Part shown: one piece after another, positions 1-7,904 of the stretch | How the letters are laid out: each line of letters begins with the position of its first letter | Position numbering within the stretch: position 1 is the first letter of the stretch | Assembly (NCBI GenBank): GCA_945913285.1 | Contig: CAMEDD010000027.1 | Coordinates: 1-36,365 of the forward strand | Length of the DNA stretch: 36,365 nucleotides | Reading direction: 5' to 3' | Source of the DNA: Candidatus Sulfopaludibacter sp. SbA3 | GTDB taxonomy: Bacteria; Pseudomonadota; Alphaproteobacteria; Caulobacterales; Hyphomonadaceae | Program-made: the position numbers and the translations under genes | The notes under the pieces: generated by a model | The model's database searches: none | What the model saw: the letters and a program-made list of their open reading frames with translations, nothing else | Told to the model about the DNA's origin: nothing

Positions 1-236
1 CGATCGTGACGCTACCTGCAGAGCAACCGGTGCCGGCTGCAATGTTGGCCACGGCCTGATCGATAACGGCAGCTGCCTGGCTCGTCAGATCCGAGCGATC
101 CCACTCGAAGTACACGACGAACTGCTGGTTGAGTGGGATCGCTCGGATCTGACGAGCCAGGCAGCTGCCGTTATCGATCAGGCCGTGGCCAACATTGCAG
201 CCGGCACCGGTTGCTCTGCAGGTAGCGTCACGATCG
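1..236. repeat. Perfect 106-bp inverted repeat with 24-bp spacer (fold-back)
   Basis: Bases 1-106 are the exact reverse complement of bases 131-236. The spacer, 107-130, is not palindromic. The right arm is the coding strand of the OmpA-like gene. Read on the minus strand, the left arm plus the spacer encodes the same protein and also the residues that should precede it (NQQFVVYF followed by EWDRSDL). The spacer therefore looks like genuine upstream gene sequence in the wrong orientation. A fold-back chimera from amplification, library making or assembly at a contig end explains this best; a real inverted duplication cannot be excluded from the sequence alone. Confidence 0.97.
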
Positions 237-448
237 TCGGCCATACCGACACCTCGGGCGGCAACGCCTATAACGAGGCCCTGTCGGTCCGCCGCGCTGA
301 CATCGTTGCCGCCGCTCTTGCCGATCGCGGTATCACCGCAACGATCGACAAAGCCGGTAAAGGCGAGTCGGAACTGGCGAAAGCGACCAACGACGGCGTG
401 CGCGAGCCGCTGAACCGTCGTTCGGAAGTCACGATCATCGTCCAGTAA
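131..448 (+). CDS. OmpA-family C-terminal peptidoglycan-binding domain (5'-truncated)
   Basis: This is the 3' end of an OmpA-like gene. The OmpA C-terminal domain sits in the periplasm and binds diaminopimelate in peptidoglycan, tying the outer membrane to the wall. Visible family signatures are the FEWDRSDLT strand-helix start (its first part survives only on the minus strand of 101-130), GHTDTSGG, then NEALSVRRADIV and the C-terminal NRRSEVTIIV. The gene ends with TAA at 446-448 and is followed at once by a strong terminator. The N-terminal beta-barrel or signal peptide is missing because the sequence folds back on itself upstream of 131. The frame stays open back to base 2, but that part is antisense to the gene and should not be translated. 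The GTG at 185 is not a credible start because it lies inside the domain. Confidence 0.9.
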   Translation, partial: EWDRSDLTSQAAAVIDQAVANIAAGTGCSAGSVTIVGHTDTSGGNAYNEALSVRRADIVAAALADRGITATIDKAGKGESELAKATNDGVREPLNRRSEVTIIVQ

Positions 449-471
449 TCACTGGAAGACGGAAAAAAGAG

Positions 472-505
472 ACGGCCCGGCATTTTGCCGGGCCGTTTTT
501 GTTTT
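472..505 (+). terminator. Rho-independent terminator after the OmpA-like gene
   Basis: An 11-bp G+C-rich stem (472-482 with 486-496), a 3-nt loop and a T-rich tract (496-505, one G interruption) begin 23 nt after the stop codon. It separates the OmpA gene from the ast operon. Confidence 0.92.
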
Positions 506-559
506 GAGGTTTACCCTACGAGGCTTGCCGCCCCGATCCAGCTGTGAAACCAAGAGCCC

Positions 560-1819
560 ATGACAGATCTTTCCATACTTTCCGCCGATGATGAAGCCGC
601 GCGTGAGCGGCTGAATGCTGCCGCAGCCGGCATGCTGGCGCGCACCCGCACATGGTCGGGGCACAATACCGGCAGTCAGAACACGGACGGGCTGCGCCGG
701 TTCGCACCGATGCTCGCCGAGGCCTTTGCCGCCCTGGAGGCAGACATTGCGCTGGTGGAAGGTCCCGGGTTCGAATTGATCGGCGCCGATGGCAAAGCCA
801 CCGAAACCCACACCGGCCCGATCGTCGAAATCTCGTCTCGTCCAGACGCGCCTGTTCAGGTCGTGATGTCTGGTCATTACGACACGGTCTTTGCGCCGGG
901 CATCTTCGAATCAGTCACCGACCTCGGCGACGGCCGCATCAACGGTCCCGGCATGGCGGACATGAAGGGCGGCATCTGCGTTATGCTCGAGGCGCTGAAG
1001 GCCTTCGAAGCTGGCCGCCTGAAGGACAAGCTCGGATACCGGATTGTTCTGACACCTGACGAAGAGATCGGGAACTTCGCAAGCGGTGAATCCCTGCGGC
1101 GTGCGGCGTCTTCTGGCGCCGTGATCGGCATGACGTACGAGCCCGCGATGGAAACCGGCGCGATGGCTGGCGGGCGCAAAGGCTCGGCCGTGTTCGACAT
1201 CGTGCTTCACGGCCGGGCAGCGCATGCCGGCCGTGCCAAGGAAGAAGGCCGCAGCGCCATCGAAGCCGCAGCCGAGCTTGTGCTCGGACTTGAAGCGCTC
1301 AACAACCAGTTCAATGGCGTCACCTTCAACGTGGGCTCGGTCGAAGGCGGCTCGCCCGTGAACATCGTGCCGGATCTCGCCATCGTCCGCTTCGGCGCCC
1401 GCGCACCGGATCAGCAGGCGGCGGAATGGGCGACGCAGCAAGTCCGGGCCCTGTTCGACCGCGCCTTGAGGCGCGACGGGATTCACGGTCACTTGCACGG
1501 TGGCTTTTATCGTCCTCCCAAGCCCCGCAACGCCGCTCAGCAGGCCTTGTTTGATGCGGTTCATGCAACCGGCCGGGCGATCGGGCTCGACATCGAGTTC
1601 GTGGACACAGGCGGCGTCTGCGAGGGCAACAACATTTTCGCGGCGGGCGTTCCAAACGTCGACACGCTCGGTGTGCGCGGCGGGCGCATTCATTCATCTG
1701 ATGAATTCGTCATTACAGAGAGCTTTCCCGAACGCGCGCTTCTGTCCACGCTGATCCTCAACAGGCTCGCGGACGGGCGGATGGACGGGCGGCGCATCAA
1801 GGACCTGATGGGGCGCTGA
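560..1819 (+). CDS. M20-family metallopeptidase/deacylase, first gene of the ast operon
   Basis: A 419-aa zinc hydrolase of the M20 family (relatives: carboxypeptidase G2, ArgE, DapE, AstE-like activities). The dizinc site is complete: SGHYDTVF gives His106 and Asp108, GPGMADMKGG gives Asp134, TPDEEIG gives the general base Glu168 and the ligand Glu169, TYEPAME gives Glu194, and RIHSSDEF gives His378. The dimerisation lid lies at about residues 205-315 with the conserved HAGRAKEEGRSAIEA stretch. No signal peptide, so cytoplasmic. The stop codon is 1 nt before the astA ATG, so the two are surely cotranscribed. The operon has no astE; family chemistry (hydrolysis of N-acyl amino acids, including succinyl-DAP by DapE) makes this protein a candidate for N-succinylglutamate desuccinylation, which is inference. 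It could instead be a glutamate carboxypeptidase-like enzyme. Confidence 0.93.
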   Translation: MTDLSILSADDEAARERLNAAAAGMLARTRTWSGHNTGSQNTDGLRRFAPMLAEAFAALEADIALVEGPGFELIGADGKATETHTGPIVEISSRPDAPVQVVMSGHYDTVFAPGIFESVTDLGDGRINGPGMADMKGGICVMLEALKAFEAGRLKDKLGYRIVLTPDEEIGNFASGESLRRAASSGAVIGMTYEPAMETGAMAGGRKGSAVFDIVLHGRAAHAGRAKEEGRSAIEAAAELVLGLEALNNQFNGVTFNVGSVEGGSPVNIVPDLAIVRFGARAPDQQAAEWATQQVRALFDRALRRDGIHGHLHGGFYRPPKPRNAAQQALFDAVHATGRAIGLDIEFVDTGGVCEGNNIFAAGVPNVDTLGVRGGRIHSSDEFVITESFPERALLSTLILNRLADGRMDGRRIKDLMGR

Positions 1820-1820
1820 T

Positions 1821-2861
1821 ATGGCGACGACCTATGTAATGCGGCCCTCGCGTCCCGACGATCTGGACGCCCTGATGCACCTTGCCGAATTGTCCGGACC
1901 TGGATTTACGAGCCTGCCGGTGGACGCGCCGATCCTGGCCGAACGGCTTGCGAAATCCGACCGCGCCTTCCATGGGCGTCAGAGGAATTTGCAATACGGT
2001 AAGTATCTGATGATGATGGAACACACAGCGACCGGTCAGGTCGTCGGCTGTTCTGCCGTCAAGGCTGGTACAGGGATCGATCAACCCTTCTTCAACTACC
2101 GCATCATCACGCTCGCTCAGGCCAGTCACGCGGCAGGCAATCTCCGCTTCGACATGGACGCCCTCGTGCTCACTAACGAGTATGTCGGCTACACCGAAGT
2201 CGGCACGCTGTTCCTGAAGCCGGACCATCGCGGAGGCGGAGCAGGGCGCCTGGCGGCACAATCGCGTTACCTGTTGATGGCCGCCGCGCCGGATCGGTTC
2301 AGTGACCGCGTCCTCGCAGAGTTGCGCGGCGTCGTGGACGATCAGGGTGTCTCTCCATTCTGGGAATGCCTTGGCCGTCATTTCTTCCGGATGGATTTCG
2401 CAGACGCTGACAAGCTGTCGGCCACAACCGACAACCAGTTCATCATGGACCTGATGCCGCGCTATCCCATTTATGTTGATGTGCTCCCGACCGAGGCGCG
2501 CGAAGTGATCGGGCGTTGCCACGCGGACGGCGTCGGGGCTTACAAACTGCTCCAGTGGGAGGGCTTTGAGTTTGATCGCACGGTCGACATCTTCGATGGC
2601 GGACCGCTTGTCGCGGCGCAGCGTCGTCACATCAAGACAATTCAGGAAAGCCGTCTGGTCACTGTCGAGGCCGGCGACACGGGCGGCGATCCCGAAGCGC
2701 GGCAAGGGCTTCTGTCGAGTAACCGCTTGCCGGATTTCCGGGTGACACTCGGCAAGTTCGCCCGGCGCGGTGAAGCGGGCGTTGCGGCGTCGCCGGACGT
2801 GCTCGACGCACTGAAGATCAAGGCGGGATCGCAGGCCCGGGTATGGATGCGGAGCAAATAA
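1821..2861 (+). CDS. astA: Arginine N-succinyltransferase
   Basis: AstA transfers succinate from succinyl-CoA to the alpha-amino group of arginine, the first step of the AST pathway. The length (346 aa) is normal for the family. Recognisable stretches are the N-terminal MRPSRPDDLDALMHLA GNAT-like start, FTSLP, LFLKPDHRGGGAGRLAAQSRY (acyl-CoA-binding loop and helix), SPFWECLGRHFFRMDF and the C-terminal EGFEFDRTVDIFDGGP. It lacks a signal peptide. It starts 1 nt after the M20 gene and its TAA overlaps the astD ATG by one base (TAATG). Order and spacing with astD and astB leave little doubt about function. Confidence 0.96.
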   Translation: MATTYVMRPSRPDDLDALMHLAELSGPGFTSLPVDAPILAERLAKSDRAFHGRQRNLQYGKYLMMMEHTATGQVVGCSAVKAGTGIDQPFFNYRIITLAQASHAAGNLRFDMDALVLTNEYVGYTEVGTLFLKPDHRGGGAGRLAAQSRYLLMAAAPDRFSDRVLAELRGVVDDQGVSPFWECLGRHFFRMDFADADKLSATTDNQFIMDLMPRYPIYVDVLPTEAREVIGRCHADGVGAYKLLQWEGFEFDRTVDIFDGGPLVAAQRRHIKTIQESRLVTVEAGDTGGDPEARQGLLSSNRLPDFRVTLGKFARRGEAGVAASPDVLDALKIKAGSQARVWMRSK

Positions 2862-4315
2862 TGTCCGACGGCGTTTACATTGATGGCCGCTGGCGCGCCG
2901 GGCGTGGCGCCCCTTTTTCAAAGACATGTCCGGCCACTGGAGAGGCGACCTGGCAAGGGGCGGGATCGGGCTCGGAGGATGTCGCCGATGCGGTCGCTTC
3001 TGCCCGGGCTGCATTTCGCGACTGGTCGCGGCGCCCGCTGGAAGCCCGTGTCGCTGTGCTTGAGAGGTATGCGGATGAACTCGGCAAACGCGCCGAAGCC
3101 ATCGCCGAAGTCATCAGCCGCGACATGGGCAAGGCCTTGTGGGATTCGCGCGCCGAAGCGGCGACGATGAAGGCCAAGATCGGCGTGTCGATCGCCGCGC
3201 AGATCGAGCGCGCAGGCGAGAAGACCGAAGCGGCCGCCTTCGGATCCGCCCGGCTGACGCACCGGCCGCACGGTGTAATGGCCGTGTTTGGCCCATTCAA
3301 TTTTCCCGGTCATTTGCCGAATGGTCACATCGTGCCGGCACTCCTCGCCGGCAATACTTGTGTTTTCAAGCCTTCGGAGCTCGCGCCGGGCGTTGCGGCA
3401 CTCATGGCAGAGTGCTTCGCGGCGGCGGGCTTGCCGCCAGGCTGTCTCAACATTGTTCAGGGTGGCCGCGATACCGGCGCCGCCTTGATCAGTGAACCAA
3501 TCAACGGCCTTCTGTTCACGGGTTCGGCTGCGACGGGTGTGTTCTTCCACCGCCACTTTGCAGGACGTCCCGACGTGATCCTTGCGCTTGAAATGGGCGG
3601 CAACAATCCGCTTATCATCTGGGAGCCCGCCAGCATCGAGGCCGCCGCGGATATCGCTGCGCAGTCGTCCTATCTCACGACTGGCCAGCGCTGTTCCTGC
3701 GCCCGCCGGATCATCCTGCCGGAAGGCAGTTTTGGGGATGCGGTCGTCGAGGCGATCGTCGCCCGCGCCAAAGCAATCTGCATCGGCGCCTGGAACGAAC
3801 CCGGCATCTTCATGGGACCGCTTGTGTCAGAGCGCGCCCGGGATCAGGCGCTTGAATTCCAGGCCATGCTCGCGGGCCATGGGGCCCACATCCTCGTGCC
3901 CCTGTCTGGCATGGAACGCGGGAGAGGGTTCGCGACCCCGGGGGTCGTGGATGTGACCAGCGCGTCCGACGTGCCGGATGAAGAATTGTTCGGCCCGCTT
4001 ATGCAGATCGTCCGGGTAAAGACCTTCGATGACGCCATTACGCGCGCCAATGCCTCGAAGTATGGGCTGTCCGGAGGGCTCGTTTGCGATGACGATGCGA
4101 AGTGGGAGGCTGCCTGCAGCGAAATGCGTGCGGGCGTCCTCAACCGGAATCGACCGACGGCCGGCGCCAGTGGTTCGATGCCATTTGGCGGCCCTGGCCT
4201 GTCCGGAAACTTCCGGCCCGGGGCCTATTACGCAGCCGATTACAGCGCTTGGCCGCAGGCCAGTCAGATTGCGCCGTCTGCAGTGCGTTTGACTGCACCC
4301 GGCTTTCCGGCCTGA
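2861..4315 (+). CDS. astD: N-succinylglutamate 5-semialdehyde dehydrogenase
   Basis: A 484-aa aldehyde dehydrogenase that oxidises succinylglutamate semialdehyde to succinylglutamate with NAD(P)+. The NAD-binding segment VFGPFNFPGH lies near residues 142-150, FTGSAATG near 219-226, the general-base Glu244 in LEMGGNNP, and the catalytic Cys278 in TTGQRCSCARR. I chose the ATG at 2861 because it overlaps the astA stop, has GGAG 7 nt upstream and gives the usual MSDGVYIDGRW start. An ATG at 2843 would add six residues inside astA. The following methyltransferase begins 10 nt after its stop. AstC, which makes its substrate, is not in the window. Confidence 0.96.
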   Translation: MSDGVYIDGRWRAGRGAPFSKTCPATGEATWQGAGSGSEDVADAVASARAAFRDWSRRPLEARVAVLERYADELGKRAEAIAEVISRDMGKALWDSRAEAATMKAKIGVSIAAQIERAGEKTEAAAFGSARLTHRPHGVMAVFGPFNFPGHLPNGHIVPALLAGNTCVFKPSELAPGVAALMAECFAAAGLPPGCLNIVQGGRDTGAALISEPINGLLFTGSAATGVFFHRHFAGRPDVILALEMGGNNPLIIWEPASIEAAADIAAQSSYLTTGQRCSCARRIILPEGSFGDAVVEAIVARAKAICIGAWNEPGIFMGPLVSERARDQALEFQAMLAGHGAHILVPLSGMERGRGFATPGVVDVTSASDVPDEELFGPLMQIVRVKTFDDAITRANASKYGLSGGLVCDDDAKWEAACSEMRAGVLNRNRPTAGASGSMPFGGPGLSGNFRPGAYYAADYSAWPQASQIAPSAVRLTAPGFPA

Positions 4316-4324
4316 AGGAAACCT

Positions 4325-5152
4325 ATGGATAACACGGCTCAGATTGACTACTGGAACGGCGCGGCCGGTCAAAAATGGGTGAAAGAAGCGGATGGGCTGG
4401 ATGCCATGCTGCTCCCTTTTGCCCACGCTGTGCTGGACGCTGCTCAGCCAGGACCGGGCGAACGGGTTATCGATATTGGCTGCGGCGCCGGCGCCTTGAC
4501 TTTGCTCGTAGCCGAGAACGGGGCGGAGCCCATCGGAGTGGACGTTTCCTCTCCCCTGATCGATCTCGCGCGGCGCAGAGCCGCCGCAACCGGTTCAAAC
4601 GCGACATTCCAAGTCGGTGACGCGTCAGCTTGGACGCCGCCGGAGAAGTTGGATCTCGCCATTTCGCGCTTTGGCGTGATGTTCTTCGCCGACCCTGTTC
4701 AAGCATTCTCAGGAATGCGTGCGGGGATGAAACCAGGCGGGCGCCTCGCGTTCGCCTGCTGGAGGCCGTTGCTCGAAAACGAGTGGGCGCTCGCGCCCAT
4801 GGTTGCTGCCATGGCCTTGCTGAAGGCGCCGCCCGCGCCGCCTCCGCCGGGTTCGCCAGGACCGTTCAGCTTTGGGGACGCAGATCATGTAAAGCGCGTG
4901 CTGACTGAAAGTGGATGGTCGAACGCTCGCCTTGCAGCTTGGGATGGCAAGATCGAAATGCCAGGCCTGAATGAGGATGAGACAGCCGAGTTCATGTTGG
5001 ACATTGGCCCGTTGTCGCGTGCAATTGCCGAGCAGGAACTTGACCGTTCGGCCGTCAAGTCGGCGATTGCGAAAAGGGTCCGCGAACTTTCCGATGAGAA
5101 AGGACGTACGCGCCTCAAAGCCGCCGTATGGATCGTTGAGGCGTCTGCATGA
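4325..5152 (+). CDS. Class I SAM-dependent methyltransferase inside the ast operon
   Basis: A 275-aa cytoplasmic methyltransferase with a Rossmann fold. Motif I, VIDIGCGAGALT, is at residues 48-59, followed by the acidic end of strand 2 (GVDVSS) and GDASAW for adenine contact. The post-motif region ISRFGVMFFADPVQAF and the KPGGRLAFACW segment are typical of the UbiE/Methyltransf_11-25 group. The substrate cannot be read from sequence. It lies between astD and astB: it starts 10 nt after astD, and its TGA overlaps the astB start (ATGA, 5149-5152). It is therefore cotranscribed and probably translationally coupled to astB, although the AST pathway has no methylation step. A role in modifying an arginine-related metabolite is only a guess. 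Confidence 0.9.
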   Translation: MDNTAQIDYWNGAAGQKWVKEADGLDAMLLPFAHAVLDAAQPGPGERVIDIGCGAGALTLLVAENGAEPIGVDVSSPLIDLARRRAAATGSNATFQVGDASAWTPPEKLDLAISRFGVMFFADPVQAFSGMRAGMKPGGRLAFACWRPLLENEWALAPMVAAMALLKAPPAPPPPGSPGPFSFGDADHVKRVLTESGWSNARLAAWDGKIEMPGLNEDETAEFMLDIGPLSRAIAEQELDRSAVKSAIAKRVRELSDEKGRTRLKAAVWIVEASA

Positions 5153-6474
5153 CCGACGCTTTCGAAGTCAACTTTGATGGCCTCATCGGCCCGAGCCACA
5201 ACTATGGCGGCCTGTCAGACGGCAACCTTGCGAGCGCCCGCAACGCCGGTGATGTCTCCAATCCGCGCGAAGCGGCGGTTCAGGGCCTGGAGAAGATGCG
5301 CAAGCTGGTACGCGCAGGGCTGGTGCAGGGTATCCTGCCTCCGCTCGCCCGGCCAAACTTTGACCTCCTTGCGTCCGCCGGCTTTGGCGGTTCGGATGCG
5401 CAGATGATCGAAGCCGCAGCTGCCACCGCGCCGCGGCTGCTGAAGGTTGCCTATTCGGCCAGCAGCATGTGGACCGCCAACGCCGCCACGGTTTCGCCGT
5501 CTGCCGACACCGCAGACGGACGTCTGCATTTCACACCCGCCAATCTCTCGGCCATGCTTCACCGCAGCCTGGAACATCCGGACACAACGGCGAGCCTCGT
5601 GTCCATCTTCGCCGGCGAGGATCACTTCGCGGTCCACAGCGCCCTTCCGGCGCATTCGGATTTCGCGGATGAAGGCGCGGCCAATCATGTCCGTCTTTGC
5701 GCAGAGCATGGCGCGCCCGGTGCCGAGTTGTTTGTTTACGGACGGGAATCCGGTGATCAGGTAACAGGCGCGTTTCCCGCCCGGCAAACATTGCTCGCCG
5801 CGCAATCGGTCGCGCGGGCGCACATGCTTGATCCGGCGCGCACGGTCTTCGCGCGCCAGTCCCGGCGCGCGATCGACGCCGGCGCCTTTCACAATGACGT
5901 TGTGTGCGTTGGCGCCTTGGGCACATTGTTCTTCCATGAGTTCGCTTTTGAAGACATGGTCGCAACACTGGCCGCCTTGCGTGCTGCAGCTTCGGGCCGG
6001 TTCGAGTTGTCTCCCGTTATGGTGCCGGATGCTGACGTGCCGCTGGCAGATGCCATCTCGTCCTACCTGTTCAACTCCCAACTCCTTCAGGTGCCGGGCG
6101 AAGACCGGCTGGTTCTGGTCGCGCCCGGCGAGACCCAGGAGACGAAATCGACGCGGGCCTTCTGCGAGAGACTGGTGCAATCGAACGGACCGATCGGCCG
6201 TGTCGAGTTTGTCGATGTGCGCCAGTCGATGCGCAATGGCGGCGGCCCGGCCTGTCTGCGCTTGCGTGTTGTGATGACCGAGGACGAACTCGCCGCCTGT
6301 CACCAGGGCGCGCTGCTCGACGAGGAACAGATCGACGAACTGCAGGCCTGCGTCCGTGCAACTTACCGGGACCGCCTGTCACCTGCCGACCTTGCAGATC
6401 CGGCTTTTGCCGAGGAATGCCGACTTGCCCGCGAAGCCCTCCTGGACATTCTTGAACTCGGAGACCTCGCATGA
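5149..6474 (+). CDS. astB: N-succinylarginine dihydrolase
   Basis: AstB converts succinylarginine to succinylornithine with release of two ammonia and CO2, the second AST step. At 441 aa it is of normal length. The N-terminal signature FDGLIGPSHNYGGLS is intact. The catalytic triad of this amidinotransferase-fold family can be placed at Glu175 (FADEGAANH), His248 (AGAFHNDV) and Cys369 (NGGGPACLRL), matching the spacing known for the E. coli enzyme. It overlaps the upstream methyltransferase and the downstream GST gene by 4 nt each. Cytoplasmic; no truncation. Confidence 0.97.
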   Translation: MTDAFEVNFDGLIGPSHNYGGLSDGNLASARNAGDVSNPREAAVQGLEKMRKLVRAGLVQGILPPLARPNFDLLASAGFGGSDAQMIEAAAATAPRLLKVAYSASSMWTANAATVSPSADTADGRLHFTPANLSAMLHRSLEHPDTTASLVSIFAGEDHFAVHSALPAHSDFADEGAANHVRLCAEHGAPGAELFVYGRESGDQVTGAFPARQTLLAAQSVARAHMLDPARTVFARQSRRAIDAGAFHNDVVCVGALGTLFFHEFAFEDMVATLAALRAAASGRFELSPVMVPDADVPLADAISSYLFNSQLLQVPGEDRLVLVAPGETQETKSTRAFCERLVQSNGPIGRVEFVDVRQSMRNGGGPACLRLRVVMTEDELAACHQGALLDEEQIDELQACVRATYRDRLSPADLADPAFAEECRLAREALLDILELGDLA

Positions 6475-7109
6475 TCCGGCTTTATGACTACCGGTTCTCA
6501 TCGGCAGCCTACCGGGTCCGTATCGCGCTCAACATCAAAGGTGCATCATACGAGGCAGTGAGCATCAACATAGCTCCGGGAGCGGACGAACAGCTGTCCG
6601 AAGCCTACCGGCTGGTCAACCCGCAGATGCGCGTACCCGCCATTGAAGTCGATGGAAAACTAGGCGTGCAATCTATGGCCATCCTGGAGTGGATCGACGA
6701 AACCTTGCCGGGCCCTGCGCTCTTGCCATCAGATCCCTGGACGCGGCTGCGCGTTCGGGCGTTCGCAGACACGATTGCCTGCGATATTCACCCGTTGAAT
6801 AATCTGAGCCCCCGCGCCTACCTGCGCAACCAGCTTGGCAGGTCGGAAGAAGAAATGAGGCGCTGGTATGCCCACTGGATCACGGTTGGCTTCACGGCGC
6901 TGGAAACCGAAGCCAATGACCTGCCAAGGCAGGACTTCCTGTTCGGCGCAGTCCCGACGATCGCGGAAATCGCCCTCGTGCCCCAGATGGCCAACGCGCG
7001 CCGGTTTAATGTGAATGTGTCCAGCTTTCCCCGGCTCCTCGAGATCGACGCGGCCTGCCGCGCACTGGAGCCGTTTCGCCGCGCCGCGCCCGAGCATCAA
7101 TCCGAATAA
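6471..7109 (+). CDS. Zeta-class glutathione S-transferase-like protein (maleylacetoacetate isomerase type)
   Basis: A 212-aa GST with an N-terminal thioredoxin fold and a C-terminal helical domain. It resembles the zeta class, which isomerises maleylacetoacetate in tyrosine breakdown. Seen are YRFSSAAYRVRIALNIK (zeta motif SSxxxRVRIAL), NPQMRVPAIEVDG (cis-Pro), LGVQSMAILEWID (the QS glutathione contact) and CDIHPLNNL. In zeta enzymes a Cys normally follows the two active-site Ser; here it is Ala12 while Ser10 and Ser11 remain. It is last in the ast operon with an ATGA overlap, so arginine-linked expression is expected, but no tyrosine-pathway gene is nearby. True isomerase activity is therefore uncertain. 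Confidence 0.85.
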   Translation: MIRLYDYRFSSAAYRVRIALNIKGASYEAVSINIAPGADEQLSEAYRLVNPQMRVPAIEVDGKLGVQSMAILEWIDETLPGPALLPSDPWTRLRVRAFADTIACDIHPLNNLSPRAYLRNQLGRSEEEMRRWYAHWITVGFTALETEANDLPRQDFLFGAVPTIAEIALVPQMANARRFNVNVSSFPRLLEIDAACRALEPFRRAAPEHQSE

Positions 7110-7112
7110 GGT

Positions 7113-7886
7113 TTATTCCGGTTCCGGCGGCTTCTGGATTTCAATGATTTCGATCTCCTCGAGATCACCCAGCGGTTCGGCAAGCTTCGATGCATTGTCC
7201 CGCAACCAGCCCACAAACCCTCCAGTCAGGGCCTCGGCGCCGCTCATCTGATAACGTTCCCCGGAACGGCGCAGTTCGACCGCGACCACGCAGCCTTGCC
7301 CCGCATCGAACCTGCGGGAACACAGGCCCGAGGCATAAGACTGGAGCGTCATCCCGCCATCCGGTTCGTCGCCGTACATGAGCACGCCCCCGAACCGGTC
7401 ACGCAGCAGAGCGTCCGCATCAAATACACTTACAAGTGTGGCGGGCAGGGGTGCGTCGGTTGCAATGATGAAGGCGCGCCCACGATTGTCCGTAGACAGA
7501 TACTCCGTCACAGCCGCCGTGAGGTCGCTGTCAAAGCTATCCGCCCTCAGGAACGGCGCATAGACCGGACCAATTGCGCCAAACGCCCCCGCGAGCCTTG
7601 CGATGTCTTCATCCGCCTTCCGGCTTTGCTTTTCCAGTTCCTCTGCGTCGCCGGTTTCCAGCGACTCACTGCGCGCGAGCACCAAGATGTCGATTTCCCA
7701 GTCCGTCTCCCAAACAGCGGGCGGTGAAATCTCTGGCTTCACCGACCAGCTGGCCGGCGACGCATAGTCAAAATCTGGCAAGGCGGGGTCGGTCAGATTG
7801 GGCCTCGCACGCGTTGACCAGATGACTGCGCCGATTGCGATTGCAATCAATCCCGTGACCAGGACGGCTAGAAAGGTCTTGTTCAT
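7113..7886 (-). CDS. Membrane-anchored periplasmic protein resembling a nucleophile-less DUF3089 hydrolase
   Basis: A 257-aa protein with one N-terminal hydrophobic segment (about residues 4-24) and no lipobox, then a soluble, presumably periplasmic, domain. The order of motifs recalls DUF3089 alpha/beta-hydrolase-like proteins: a W-x-x-K-P-E segment, a DILVLARS strand, PVYAPFLRADSF (family: APrYRqA) and NRGRAFIIATDAP, where DUF3089 members have the nucleophile elbow GHSQG. Here that elbow reads ATDAP, so no serine nucleophile. Two Cys (CSRR and GQGC) could form a disulfide. The family link comes from memory of the pattern and is tentative. The stop lies 3 nt from that of the convergent GST gene. 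Function unknown. Confidence 0.75.
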   Translation of the reverse strand: MNKTFLAVLVTGLIAIAIGAVIWSTRARPNLTDPALPDFDYASPASWSVKPEISPPAVWETDWEIDILVLARSESLETGDAEELEKQSRKADEDIARLAGAFGAIGPVYAPFLRADSFDSDLTAAVTEYLSTDNRGRAFIIATDAPLPATLVSVFDADALLRDRFGGVLMYGDEPDGGMTLQSYASGLCSRRFDAGQGCVVAVELRRSGERYQMSGAEALTGGFVGWLRDNASKLAEPLGDLEEIEIIEIQKPPEPE

Positions 7887-7904
7887 GACAGGCGCCTTCG
7901 GGTC

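Noticed and set aside
1-130. Extension of the OmpA-like reading frame upstream through the left arm on the plus strand
   Set aside because: The frame is open but it is the antisense of the same gene; the residues do not match the family, while the minus strand does.
7104-7118. Small palindrome GAATAA-GGT-TTATTC over the two convergent stop codons (GST and DUF3089-like genes)
   Set aside because: A 6-bp A+T-rich stem with no T-tract is not a credible terminator; it probably follows from the two stop codons facing each other.
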